NCBI RefSeq assembly: GCF_024124545.1
Contig: NZ_JAMXSF010000019.1
Coordinates: 1-64,000, forward strand
Length of the DNA: 64,000 bases
DNA from: Pseudoalteromonas sp. XMcav2-N
Lineage (GTDB): Bacteria > Pseudomonadota > Gammaproteobacteria > Enterobacterales > Alteromonadaceae
Reading direction: 5' to 3'
This document shows, piece after piece, positions 55,811 to 64,000 of this stretch. A model generated the notes under the pieces. It worked only from the letters and a program-made list of their open reading frames with translations, was not told the DNA's origin and made no database searches. Numbering within the stretch: position 1 is the first letter of the stretch; each line of letters begins with the position of its first letter. Both the position numbers and the translations under genes were made by a program.

Positions 55811-56532
55811 GCAACTGATGCGCGCATGTTCATGTGCTCAGGTCGTTTTGGGCAATCATCACAGTAACCCTTAACCGGGTGTTCGTGCATCAGGCAGCAA
55901 TCGCCCCGCACACGCATGGCACCCACATCAAAGCCTTTTTGGTGTGCTTTAAACAAGGGGTTGCGCTTGCCACGCCATTGCTGAGTATGCAAAAGCCAGT
56001 GCACATCCTGGTTTAACTGGGACGGGTTGGGCAGGTGCTCAGCAATCGTTTTACTGAGGTGGTTCAGGCGATACACCAGGCTGCTCCACAGCACGCGCTC
56101 CGCAATACCAAACTGTTCGTTCAGATAGTGGTGTAGAGGCGCAAAGTGCCCGAATATCAATGCATGGTATCTGCTGTCAGTATCGCCTGAGAGTGGACTG
56201 ATTTCTCCGCAATGCGCCAGCATGAGTCGCTGGCTTGTCAGACACAGTCGTACTGAGTGGGTACTCAGCGGTAAAGGGCGCATCAACACGCTATGACTCA
56301 GTAACACAGATGGCATCACTCTGATGGTATACAACATATGCCAGATAGACGCCTGTGCCCGTCCAGCCGCTACTCCCTGTGAGTGTGCCCAGCCAGTGAT
56401 TGCCGTTGCCAGCAGTCCGCGTTCGTCTAAACATTGTGCCAGCGTCGGTTCGGACTGAGACTGAGACAGTGCCATCGCATCGCCATATTCGCTAAAGGGC
56501 CCCTGAAAAAATGGCTGCAGTGTCGGTAGCAA
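55792..56532 (-). CDS. FhuF-like ferric-siderophore reductase
   Basis: The 246-residue protein has the FhuF-type C-terminal iron-sulfur motif Cys-Cys-x10-Cys-x2-Cys (CCLMHEHPVKGYCDDC, near residue 212), which binds an unusual 2Fe-2S cluster. The family reduces ferric hydroxamate siderophores in the cytoplasm to release iron, which fits a hydroxamate-containing product. It is divergent from the exporter gene, with which it shares a 54-bp control region containing two sigma boxes, and is followed by the DHB operon. Confidence 0.88.
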   Translation of the reverse strand: MLPTLQPFFQGPFSEYGDAMALSQSQSEPTLAQCLDERGLLATAITGWAHSQGVAAGRAQASIWHMLYTIRVMPSVLLSHSVLMRPLPLSTHSVRLCLTSQRLMLAHCGEISPLSGDTDSRYHALIFGHFAPLHHYLNEQFGIAERVLWSSLVYRLNHLSKTIAEHLPNPSQLNQDVHWLLHTQQWRGKRNPLFKAHQKGFDVGAMRVRGDCCLMHEHPVKGYCDDCPKRPEHMNMRASVAKSLSQ

Positions 56533-56574
56533 AAGAACCTCGATTTCACTTACTTTTTAAAAGACTTAGTTAAG

Positions 56575-56598
56575 ACGTTTGGTGGGTGAATTTTTTTA
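56575..56598 (-). promoter_or_regulatory. Sigma (PvdS-like) box before the reductase
   Basis: Minus strand: TAAAA (56598-56594), 16 nt, CGT (56577-56575), continuing CTTA. The -35, spacing and CGTCTTA are the same as in the site at 21253. It lies 43 bases before the reductase start and overlaps the divergent exporter box. Confidence 0.65.
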
Positions 56599-56611
56599 CT
56601 TCCAGATCGTC
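56587..56611 (+). promoter_or_regulatory. Sigma (PvdS-like) box before the exporter
   Basis: TGAAT (56587-56591), 16 nt, CGTC (56608-56611). A transcript from here would start near 56617, excluding the upstream GTG at 56586 and pointing to GTG 56655 as the start codon. Confidence 0.55.
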
Positions 56612-56654
56612 AAGCCATATAAGTAAATTCGCGTTAGCAAATGAGAGAGTCACA

Positions 56655-58292
56655 GTGCTTGCAAAATTGATCCAAAATACCTGGTGGCGATTCATCGCGA
56701 CCGCCTTCAGTAGTATTCTGTTTGGTGTAATAAGCGTGTCTTTGGTCGCGCTTATCAACGAAATCATCAATGGCACCCAAGAGTCCCGGGCTGAGCAGTT
56801 CACCCTGTTTGCTATCCTGGCCTGTCTGGGCGTCGTGTTACAGCTGGTATCTCGTATACTGGCAGAGCAGCTCAGTGAACTCAGTCAGGCGACGGTACGT
56901 CAGCAGGTGGCGGAGCACGTTATAGGTGCCCGCTTCAGTCATGTTGAAGCACAAGGCGCCGGTAAAATAAAGTCGTGTCTGACCGAGCATAGTCTTCGGG
57001 TTGCGGAGTTCTTTCAGGGGCTGCCCAATATCCTGAGTAACGGCATGATTGTACTGGGAAGTTTTGTCTATATGGCCTGGCTGGATTGGCAGGTATTTGT
57101 TTTTGCTATGTTAACCCTGATCTTAGGCTCTGTAGGTTACAGTCTGGCGAATGCCACCGCATTCAGAAAAGTCTCTGAAGCCGCCAGCATTCAGGATACG
57201 CTGTATGAACAATTTGATGCGATCTATGCCGGTGCCAAAGAGCTTAAACTGCATCGCGAAAAGCGTATCACCTTTTTAAATCAGGTGATTGGAGACACCA
57301 TTACTCTGTTGCAAAAACGTCGGGTACAGGGCGCGAGTATTTATCATTATGCTGCATCCTGGGGGGGATTCAGTGTGTTTGCTTTCATCGGTGGTGCACT
57401 GTTTTATTTGTCAGGACAAGCCGAAGACACCGGCAAAGTAATGTCGGGTTTTGCACTGCTTTTCTTGTATATGCTCACACCACTGGAAGTGATGCTAGGG
57501 GCTATTCCTAAAGCTGCGGCAGCAAAAGCATCGGCCAATACTATTGCCACACTGACAGAAGAAATGGCCCTGATGCCGCACAGCGACCATGCCATGACCA
57601 CGTTCGAGCAACTGACTCTTAAGGACATTAGCCACGGTTATTATCACGAACAAAGTGACGAAGTTTTTGCGCTCACGCCTATTAATCTGACTCTGCGCAA
57701 GGGGGAACTGGTTTATCTGGTAGGTGGCAATGGCAGCGGTAAGACGACTTTTGCCAAGCTGCTGTGTGGCTTGTATGAAGCTCAGGAAGGCAAAATCCAG
57801 GTCGACAATCAGGTACTTGAGACTCAGCAATTTGATGATTATCGTCAGCTGTTCAGCACTGTATTTAGTGACTTTTATCTCTTTGATCGGGTTCTGGGTT
57901 GCCAGGGGCAGGATTTAGAAGATAAAGGCAATGCCTTGATCCGAAAACTTAATCTGCACCACAAAGTGGCGATTAAGGATGGTGCCTTTACCACCCAAAA
58001 GCTATCGCAAGGTCAACGTAAACGTCTGGCGCTGGTGGTGGCATATATGGAAGACAGACCTTTCTATATCTTTGACGAGTGGGCTGCGGATCAGGATCCG
58101 GTCTTTAAGGAAGTATTCTATCGCGAGTTGCTGCCGGAGCTCAGCGCTCAGGGCAAAACCGTGCTGGTGATCACCCATGATGACAAGTATTTTGATCTGG
58201 CCGATCGGTTACTTAAAATGGACAACGGGTGTCTGAGTGAAGCTGTTCAGGTGGCGCCCCAGACGCCAGCAAAACACACTGAACCGGCTTAG
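56655..58292 (+). CDS. ABC exporter, PvdE/SyrD (cyclic peptide) type
   Basis: This fused membrane-ATPase exporter has six predicted membrane segments in about 1-320, then an ATPase domain with Walker A GGNGSGKTT near 385, the signature LSQGQRKRLAL near 480 and Walker B FYIFDEWAADQDP. GTG 56655 (GAGAG upstream) gives 545 residues, close to PvdE. An in-frame GTG at 56586 lies inside the promoter and is rejected. By analogy with PvdE, it should move the acylated pro-siderophore from cytoplasm to periplasm, where the acylase acts. It converges on, and overlaps by four bases, the PPTase gene. Confidence 0.9.
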   Translation: MLAKLIQNTWWRFIATAFSSILFGVISVSLVALINEIINGTQESRAEQFTLFAILACLGVVLQLVSRILAEQLSELSQATVRQQVAEHVIGARFSHVEAQGAGKIKSCLTEHSLRVAEFFQGLPNILSNGMIVLGSFVYMAWLDWQVFVFAMLTLILGSVGYSLANATAFRKVSEAASIQDTLYEQFDAIYAGAKELKLHREKRITFLNQVIGDTITLLQKRRVQGASIYHYAASWGGFSVFAFIGGALFYLSGQAEDTGKVMSGFALLFLYMLTPLEVMLGAIPKAAAAKASANTIATLTEEMALMPHSDHAMTTFEQLTLKDISHGYYHEQSDEVFALTPINLTLRKGELVYLVGGNGSGKTTFAKLLCGLYEAQEGKIQVDNQVLETQQFDDYRQLFSTVFSDFYLFDRVLGCQGQDLEDKGNALIRKLNLHHKVAIKDGAFTTQKLSQGQRKRLALVVAYMEDRPFYIFDEWAADQDPVFKEVFYRELLPELSAQGKTVLVITHDDKYFDLADRLLKMDNGCLSEAVQVAPQTPAKHTEPA

Positions 58293-58978
58293 ACGTCAGC
58301 GCGCAAACAGCATTCGGTCAGCACCAGTTTGTCATTGTACTGGTAATACACGCTGATCCGAGTGCCCTGTGGCAGAGTCTCATGCAGTGTTTCTGTGAGC
58401 GTAAAGAATAGCTGATTATCGCTGTGTTCCGTCAGGCATGCCGCTTCAAATCCAAAAAAGCGTTGTACAACCGGGTAGAGTGCTTTATAGATACTTTCTT
58501 TGGCAGAGAAGATCAGCGTCAGTGGGCAAGTATGCGTCTGGCCCAGTCGCTCGAAAGCAGGTCGTTCTGTTTTTGCCAGGATCTGTGTCTGGAGCTCCAG
58601 TTCTTGCTTGAGCGACATCTTTCTTTCCAGATCTATGCCCAACCCCAGTATTGACGGATCGTCACAGACCATGGCCATCGCCAGCTCCCGAGTATGGGTG
58701 ATGGTGCCCTGAATACCAGCAGGCCAAATCGGCGCGCGACTTTCGGCGCTGGTAATGATGGTATGCGGTAGCCCCAATGCTTTTAATGCCTGGCTGGCAC
58801 AGTGCCTTCCGGCCAGATATTCGGCCTTGCGTTTGGCTACGGCGCAGCTGAGTTTGGCGGGCAATGGCTGAGCAAAAGTCGCAAAATCGCTGTCCTGATA
58901 GGTTCCAATATGAAAGGCACAGCTGTGGCTGGTAAATGGCAGCTGGGGTGTAAACAGTTTGGTTGATGTTAACGACAT
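58289..58978 (-). CDS. EntD/Sfp-type phosphopantetheinyl transferase
   Basis: The 229-residue protein attaches phosphopantetheine to the carrier domains of the NRPS, PKS and ArCP. Visible motifs are the Arg-rich region RKAEYLAGRHCA, the magnesium-binding GLGIDLERKMS near 122, and FSAKESIYKALYP near 168. The N-terminus (HIGTYQDSDF) fits the EntD branch. It is the only such enzyme in the window and completes the locus. No sigma box was found upstream. Confidence 0.93.
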   Translation of the reverse strand: MSLTSTKLFTPQLPFTSHSCAFHIGTYQDSDFATFAQPLPAKLSCAVAKRKAEYLAGRHCASQALKALGLPHTIITSAESRAPIWPAGIQGTITHTRELAMAMVCDDPSILGLGIDLERKMSLKQELELQTQILAKTERPAFERLGQTHTCPLTLIFSAKESIYKALYPVVQRFFGFEAACLTEHSDNQLFFTLTETLHETLPQGTRISVYYQYNDKLVLTECCLRADV

Positions 58979-59064
58979 ACGACTCCCTCAGTTAGTGGCC
59001 GTCATAATACCGATATAGGGAAGGGTTGCAAGCAGCCGCCGGCGATAAAATGTAGCCGGTGCTA

Positions 59065-59463
59065 TCAGCGTTCAGGCTGCTGTGGATTGATCACACAGGG
59101 CACAGTGGATAACACCTGGTACGCTTTCGTTCTGGGATAATACAAGACACACAGCTCAGCGCGTTTTTGCAGCTCGAAGCCGGTCACTCCACCTTCCTTG
59201 CTCCCCAGGATCGGCTGCCCAGAAGGGTCCAGACTGTTGCCTTTTTCCAGCAACAGCGTTGAGTTTTGCATAAACACATTATGTGCCAGTCGGGGCGCAG
59301 TGCCGCCCTTAAGGGCGACAATGGCGTCTTGAATTTCACGGATCATGGCCGGAGTGGTGTGCTCAATTAACGCCGCATACACAGGGGTTGCTTTAGAGTG
59401 TTGGCAGCCACTGAGTAGCAAAGTGAGTAACGTTGCAAACCATCCCGAACATTTCATAATCAC
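59065..59463 (-). CDS. Small lipoprotein of unknown function
   Basis: The 132-residue protein has a lipoprotein signal (MKCSGWFATLLTLLLSGC; lipobox LLSGC). Internal ATGs at 59463 and 59457 are both possible. Two further cysteines near the C-terminus (AELCVLYYP and TVPCVIN) may form a disulfide. The start overlaps the stop of the S41 protease gene by four bases, so the two are co-translated. Family not recognised. Confidence 0.75.
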   Translation of the reverse strand: MIMKCSGWFATLLTLLLSGCQHSKATPVYAALIEHTTPAMIREIQDAIVALKGGTAPRLAHNVFMQNSTLLLEKGNSLDPSGQPILGSKEGGVTGFELQKRAELCVLYYPRTKAYQVLSTVPCVINPQQPER

Positions 59464-61079
59464 TGACCTTCTAGTGTCGCGTGAATGGCACCATCACGTA
59501 GTGGCCTGAATGGCAAAGTCACTGCATGACTGGAGTCGGTATCTCCCGGTCTGGCTGAGACGCCTTGCGGGGCGTCGTTGAACAAGCAGCTTCCGGTCGC
59601 ACTGTGATGCAAAGCGGTAGCAAGCAGGCGTTCATTTTCGTCGCCCAAAGCGCTGCTGAAATCATCGTTAACGCGACAGCCTGGCACTCTGGCATCCAGC
59701 CCCGCTTCACCGTTTATCTGGCTTGCTGGTGTTGGGGTAAAGCCATCAGCATAGTCTCCAAAGCCTTTTTCATTGGCTGATTTTGATTGAATAGTGTAAT
59801 ACACCATGCCGCAGTTAGGTGCGGGTAAAAAACCATAGGGTTTGCCTCGCGTGGTGGTGCCTATCTGCACGACCTCTACGTCGATACCACGCAGACCATT
59901 GATGACCATTTCACTGGCTGAGGCAGTATCGTCGGTAGTGAGTACATACACTCTGGAGAGGTTCAGCGTCGGTAAAGTGGTGTCGTTCAGGAATACCTCC
60001 CGGGTCCAGTCTATTTGCCGAGGCTCAAAGGTATAAATGCGATTGTTGTCCTGGCGTTTAGCATTATAGGTGGTTACACCAAAATTACGATCCAGCGAAC
60101 TATCGCCCGCAATCATATAGCCCAGCTGCGCGGCACTGTGGATCAACCCACCACCGTTATAGCGCATATCCAGCACCAGCTCGCTAACCCCATCTGTGAT
60201 AAAGTCATTGAAAGCCTCGATCAGATCACCCTGAGCACTGGCAATAAACTGATTAAACTGCACATAGCCGACTCGTTTCCCGCCATGATCTATGTACTTC
60301 GCATTTTGTACCGGGGACAGTGCAAAATCGATGGCGGTCATTTCGGCTGATTTCTCATCGCCCTGAACAGAGCGAAAGACAAACGTGTGGGCTTTCGTTT
60401 CAGTGGGGAACAGAGCCTCATTGAGTTGTGCTACTTCGTCGCTGTTGATGAAATCAAGGCCATCAATGCTGAGCAAACTATCACCACGTACGAGCCCGCT
60501 CTGCGCTGCCGGTGAATTGGGTTCAACGTAAGCAATGGTAAAATTACGTGGTGGTGCAGTTTCTATTGCAGCCCAGCGGATCCCATAGCTGGTAGTCACA
60601 CCCGACTGACTTTCTTTTTGATAGCTTTCGTAGGTTTCCGAGTAGTGGAATTGATCCTTCAACGACCCATCAGAATTACGTTGTGTGGTTTTGAGTTGTG
60701 CGAAGTACTCAGCAACGGTGTTAAAGTCCTGCGGGTTGTTGTCTGGTAGCTCGTTGTACCAAAGGTAGGTTTCATGACTGAACGAGCGCAACCACATTTT
60801 TTCGTGCATCACGGTGCCCGCTTTGTCAGGGAAAGGCTGATTATTGTTAAACTGGTCGACCCCCGAGCGCGGGTTAGCGCAGAAATTAATGAAGTTACTG
60901 GCAGGTGCAAATACACCGGCCTGCCAACTCGGTTCTGTGCTACCGTCACCGCTGTTACCACCGTTACTGTTGGTGTTATCGGGTGTTGTTCCGCCGTCTG
61001 TTCCACCACCGCACCCTGAGAGTGCACTCGCAGTTAAGGCCAATCCGATGGCAAGGTATAAGCTGCTGAATTGCTTCAT
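59460..61079 (-). CDS. S41-family (C-terminal-processing-like) lipoprotein peptidase
   Basis: The protein has 539 residues from ATG 61079 (AGGAT upstream). An N-terminal lipobox LSGCGGG is followed by a Gly/Asn/Ser-rich linker, a PDZ domain with GLVRGDSLLSIDG, and an S41 catalytic domain with LDMRYNGGG and TDDTASASEMV, in which the second Ser is the likely nucleophile, then RGKPYG. It is probably a periplasmic, lipid-anchored protease. Two cysteines near the C-terminus are conserved-looking. It forms an operon with the small lipoprotein. No link to siderophore synthesis is visible. Confidence 0.88.
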   Translation of the reverse strand: MKQFSSLYLAIGLALTASALSGCGGGTDGGTTPDNTNSNGGNSGDGSTEPSWQAGVFAPASNFINFCANPRSGVDQFNNNQPFPDKAGTVMHEKMWLRSFSHETYLWYNELPDNNPQDFNTVAEYFAQLKTTQRNSDGSLKDQFHYSETYESYQKESQSGVTTSYGIRWAAIETAPPRNFTIAYVEPNSPAAQSGLVRGDSLLSIDGLDFINSDEVAQLNEALFPTETKAHTFVFRSVQGDEKSAEMTAIDFALSPVQNAKYIDHGGKRVGYVQFNQFIASAQGDLIEAFNDFITDGVSELVLDMRYNGGGLIHSAAQLGYMIAGDSSLDRNFGVTTYNAKRQDNNRIYTFEPRQIDWTREVFLNDTTLPTLNLSRVYVLTTDDTASASEMVINGLRGIDVEVVQIGTTTRGKPYGFLPAPNCGMVYYTIQSKSANEKGFGDYADGFTPTPASQINGEAGLDARVPGCRVNDDFSSALGDENERLLATALHHSATGSCLFNDAPQGVSARPGDTDSSHAVTLPFRPLRDGAIHATLEGQ

Positions 61080-61218
61080 GGTTCTATCCTGTTTAGTCAT
61101 TGCACTAAAAACTATCAACACTGTTTCTACAATACAATATAAAGACCGGATTGATTGTTAATTAATGTCAACGGCAGCACAATTAGTAAGTGTAGGACAG
61201 CGGCGTCAAATTAAAAGC

Positions 61219-61920
61219 TCAACCTCGTGAACGGCGGCGTCGCCAGGGCGGGGATTGCAACAGCAACAGCATGCCACTGAGACAGAAAGCCACACTACAG
61301 ACTGCAAATGTTATAAGTAGCGGGTTGTTAAAGTCATCCCGCTCGTCATAATCCATAATGTGCAACATCCAGAAAAAGTCAAAAATACGCCAAAGCGTGC
61401 TTCTTACGGTGATCACCTGACCACTGTTGGCGTCTAGGTACAAGGTGGTACTGAAGGTGTCGGCAAAGATGACCCGCCAGATGTGTGGCCGATACTGAAC
61501 TTCCCGTGGCCCCCGGGCAAGTCGCTGTGCGGATTCAATGGCGCCGTCGCCCAGATAGTGGGCGCGGGCATTAGCACGGATTTGTGTTTCGGTCGGACTG
61601 GGAAAGGGGGCTCCTGTGGCGGTGAAATAACCCGTTTCTGCGCCAGTGGCAATGATCATGGGCTGATCCAAAAAATGACTGAAGGTCAGCGCATTGAATT
61701 GGTCAACGCGGCGCGCCAGCTGGTCTAAATCGGCCGGGTAGTCGGCGAGCGTGAAAGGATTATTCAGATTACGCTTGGCGAGGTGTTTACCATGCACCAT
61801 TTCCAAAGGGATCGCGCTCATTACCAGGCCACCGAGCAGCCAGGCAAAGATCTGTAATGCCAGCAGATAGCCGGCCAGCTTGTGAAATTGTCGGATGGGT
61901 TTAAAGCTGGATTTATTCAT
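61219..61920 (-). CDS. PepSY-domain membrane protein
   Basis: The 233-residue protein has an N-terminal membrane segment (HKLAGYLLALQIFAWLLGGLV, led by WRL/HKL-like PepSY-TM wording), a periplasmic PepSY-like region (FSTTLYLDANSGQVITVRS) and a second membrane segment near 200-220, ending in a basic RRRRSRG tail. PepSY-TM proteins often occur with iron-uptake or reductase genes, but this one stands apart from the cluster and has no sigma box. Exact function unknown. Confidence 0.75.
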   Translation of the reverse strand: MNKSSFKPIRQFHKLAGYLLALQIFAWLLGGLVMSAIPLEMVHGKHLAKRNLNNPFTLADYPADLDQLARRVDQFNALTFSHFLDQPMIIATGAETGYFTATGAPFPSPTETQIRANARAHYLGDGAIESAQRLARGPREVQYRPHIWRVIFADTFSTTLYLDANSGQVITVRSTLWRIFDFFWMLHIMDYDERDDFNNPLLITFAVCSVAFCLSGMLLLLQSPPWRRRRSRG

Positions 61921-62081
61921 AGTGCTGTTTTTTCGTCAAAATTGCTGATAGCTTATGAGAATTCGCGTAAAATCCATAGTGACATATTGTCGCACCTGCC
62001 AATCGTATGTGTTCTGTTGCGTGAACATGGCTCAGGTCTGGCAGCGAACTACTCAAAAAGAAACAAGGTAAATGTCCCGTC

Positions 62082-62462
62082 ATGTCAGAAATCCAGTTTT
62101 TAAATGTCGATTTAGAGTTAGAATCCAAGCAGGATATTTCTGCCCTGGTTGCGGATCTTAAGAAGAACGCGGTGGTACTGCACTATGATCAGGATGAGTA
62201 CCGCCAGCTGGCGAGAATAGAAGCCAGCACTCAGGTGACGAGCCCGGATAAAGCCATTAATCACCTGTGTGAATTAATAGAGTCATGCTCTAAGGCCGCA
62301 CTGAAGCAATGGTTGGGGTGTTCTAAGCGGACCTTTGATATCGGTTTCAGCTGCGGTGAACAGCCTAAATGTTACTCCCAGGCACTGCACGTCGATACGT
62401 TGTTACGGATCTCTGCCATTGGTGCCGGGATGGAGATCACCTTGTATCCAGCTGAGAAATAA
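62082..62462 (+). CDS. Conserved small protein of unknown function
   Basis: The 126-residue soluble protein shows good codon use and an ATG with AAGGTA upstream. Three cysteines lie in the middle (CELIESC, LGCSKRTF, FSCGEQ). No signal peptide or recognised domain. The coherent sequence and isolated position support a real gene. Confidence 0.65.
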   Translation: MSEIQFLNVDLELESKQDISALVADLKKNAVVLHYDQDEYRQLARIEASTQVTSPDKAINHLCELIESCSKAALKQWLGCSKRTFDIGFSCGEQPKCYSQALHVDTLLRISAIGAGMEITLYPAEK

Positions 62463-62816
62463 TCCCTTCTATTTAGCCTGTCATTGCTCGTTGAGTTGGA
62501 TCAGCGCGATAAACCGCACGGATCCAACTATGCTGGCGTGCCGCCTCGCCATTATTCCTTAACCCATAATAGTGACTGAATCCCAATAGAGTCATCACTC
62601 TTGTTACTAACTGGATCTAACCTTAATTCTTTTTTTAACATTTTAAGTTTATACATAACAATGCTTTAGTGTTTATTTGTTAAATAAGTTGTGTAAATTT
62701 TATATTAATGTGTTGATAATTTGATTTTCGTGTTTTATCTTGATTTGGCACACGAGAGGTGGCTTCCCGTGGTTCAGGTGAGGCCAGAACAGGATTATTT
62801 CTGGAGAATTATAACA
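62463..62816. other. Non-coding AT-rich stretch
   Basis: This stretch of about 350 bp contains no supported gene. It is AT-rich in its second half and presumably holds the promoter of the following secreted-protein gene. No clear sigma box, Fur box or strong hairpin was seen. Confidence 0.5.
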
Positions 62817-64000
62817 ATGAAACGCATATCTCAGATGACCTTATCTGCACTGGCCCTGAGCCTGAGTGCAGCAGCGAGCGCAACCGCAGCCCCGGTAGAT
62901 ACCGTGAATAACCTGGCAGCGCCGCTGGCACAAATTGATCGCTTTAATCCACAGGCTTTTCAGGTCAGTGATATTAAGAAGGTGATGGCGAAGTCTTTGG
63001 CGCAAGAGTTGTCAAGCCAGGGTTCGCGTTGGCAGTCAACACTGGCAAGCCAGTCTCGCCTGACTGTGCAGGACATGCAGGTATCGCAACAGGCGCAATC
63101 GCTGATCGGCCAGGCAAGCACACAGACCAGGGTACTGAAAGGATTGCCGCAAAGTGACAGCAACCTGTATCAATTACGTCTGGCCTCTGCAGACATGCTG
63201 AGCCAATGGCAGGAAGGCGAAGAGCCGCTGATCGCCTTTGCACCTAAAGGGGATGATAAGACCTGGATCCACGTAGAGGCCTATGACAGTGACGGTCAGC
63301 TTCATCTGCTGGATGCCCAGCAAATGCCGCAGCGTCCTGTGCTTGTGCTTGAGTTGGATCTGCAACAGGTACGTCGCGAAGGCCTGGCCGTGATGCAGGA
63401 TATTTTTAGCAGCGCCAGACAGACACAGGGCGCTGAGCGTGTATCTCGCGATATGCTCCAAGCGAACCAGATGACGACTCAGTCTGAAGCCATTTCGACC
63501 AGCGTTTTGAAGCGTATTCGTCTAAACAATGATCAGGAGCCGTGGATCCTGGGTAAGGCTGAAGTGTATGGCATTGTCACCGGTGTGAGCCCGTCGCGCG
63601 ATGAGCCGGTTCTGGATATTGTTGATATGCCCTACCTTGACCATGACGGCACTGACTATACACCGAATCAAATCCTTATCCACTGGGAACGTTATCGCTG
63701 GCAAGCGGCTGATGTATTGCTCATGGAGCAGGATGACAACACCAACTACAAAGATTTAGCGACGACTTTCCTGGATATTGTCACTCAGGTCATGCGCACC
63801 ATTCCGGATCCCAATGTACAGGGTTATGCGATTATTCCTCAGCTGACTAATCAGCTGATCAAAGCGATGCCAGATCACTGGTTCAGCAATGATGATGACT
63901 ACGTTGATGTGTTTTATACCTTGTTTGAAGGCCAGAACTATAGCGGGTATATGGGCGCCAGCAATAATGCAAAAATCACATTATCTCCCTTAACCATAGA
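62817..64000 (+). CDS. DUF3103-like secreted protein (partial, runs off the window)
   Basis: The frame opens at ATG 62817 (CTGGAGAA upstream) and stays open to the window end, giving at least 394 residues. It starts with a signal peptide (MKRISQMTLSALALSLSAAASATAAP). The remainder, including LIAFAPKGDDKTWIHVEAYD, PWILGKAEVYGIVTG and DMPYLDHDGTDYTPNQILIHWERY, fits the DUF3103 family of marine gammaproteobacteria as I recall it. That family has no established function. The C-terminus is missing. Confidence 0.75.
   Translation, partial: MKRISQMTLSALALSLSAAASATAAPVDTVNNLAAPLAQIDRFNPQAFQVSDIKKVMAKSLAQELSSQGSRWQSTLASQSRLTVQDMQVSQQAQSLIGQASTQTRVLKGLPQSDSNLYQLRLASADMLSQWQEGEEPLIAFAPKGDDKTWIHVEAYDSDGQLHLLDAQQMPQRPVLVLELDLQQVRREGLAVMQDIFSSARQTQGAERVSRDMLQANQMTTQSEAISTSVLKRIRLNNDQEPWILGKAEVYGIVTGVSPSRDEPVLDIVDMPYLDHDGTDYTPNQILIHWERYRWQAADVLLMEQDDNTNYKDLATTFLDIVTQVMRTIPDPNVQGYAIIPQLTNQLIKAMPDHWFSNDDDYVDVFYTLFEGQNYSGYMGASNNAKITLSPLTI

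Noticed and set aside
56586..56654. N-terminal extension of the exporter from GTG 56586
   Set aside because: It lies within the divergent promoter region and would precede the predicted transcript start.

Overview
The window looks like chromosomal DNA of a marine gammaproteobacterium, most likely Pseudoalteromonas or a close relative. The evidence is mid-range GC, a leucine-attenuated leuABCD operon, Fur- and Zur-type boxes, and the style of the lipoproteins and DUF proteins. The species call is an inference. No tRNA, rRNA or CRISPR array was seen.

Layout. Bases 1-1100 hold the end of an IS630-like transposase and two tandem-repeat blocks built around a REP-like palindrome. Bases 1487-6282 are the leucine operon: a leader peptide and attenuator, then leuA, leuB, leuC and leuD. 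Bases 6364-7917 carry two small secreted or lipoprotein genes and a TerB-like gene. Bases 7914-58978 form one large siderophore locus, interrupted by a Zur-type zinc lipoprotein and an acetyltransferase (22.4-24.4 kb). Bases 59065-64000 hold an S41 protease and lipoprotein pair, a PepSY membrane protein, a small conserved protein and the start of a DUF3103-like secreted protein.

The siderophore locus combines parts usually seen in different systems. From the pyoverdine pathway it has a PvdS-like iron-starvation sigma factor behind a Fur box, a PvdQ-like periplasmic acylase, an MbtH protein, a start module with a fatty-acyl-AMP ligase (PvdL logic), an ornithine hydroxylase (PvdA), an N5-hydroxyornithine formyltransferase (PvdF) and a PvdE-like exporter. 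From the catecholate pathway it has isochorismate synthase, isochorismatase-ArCP, DHB dehydrogenase, a DHB-AMP ligase, a free-standing VibH-like condensation enzyme and an EntD-type phosphopantetheinyl transferase. A KS-AT-KR-ACP polyketide module sits between the lipid-primed module and a 6471-residue five-module NRPS (C-A-T-E, C-A-T, C-A-T-E, C-A-T, C-A-T-TE). A TonB receptor and an FhuF-like reductase provide uptake and iron release.

Inferred working model: a fatty acid masks an assembly-line product made of a basic amino acid (perhaps Lys) extended by malonate, D-Ser, X, D-Y, Ser and X. X is plausibly N5-formyl-N5-hydroxyornithine, because modules 2 and 5 have near-identical A domains. 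DHB is added by the free-standing C enzyme, the product is pumped to the periplasm, and the acyl chain is removed there. One catechol plus two hydroxamates would give a hexadentate ligand. I do not recognise this combination as a described siderophore.

Regulation is unusually readable. Eight sites of the form TRRAW/TAAAG - 16 nt - CGTC (close to the PvdS box TAAAT-N16-CGT) precede nearly every transcription unit in the locus. The exception is the acylase-mbtH-NRPS-PKS unit, which has two strong palindromes instead.
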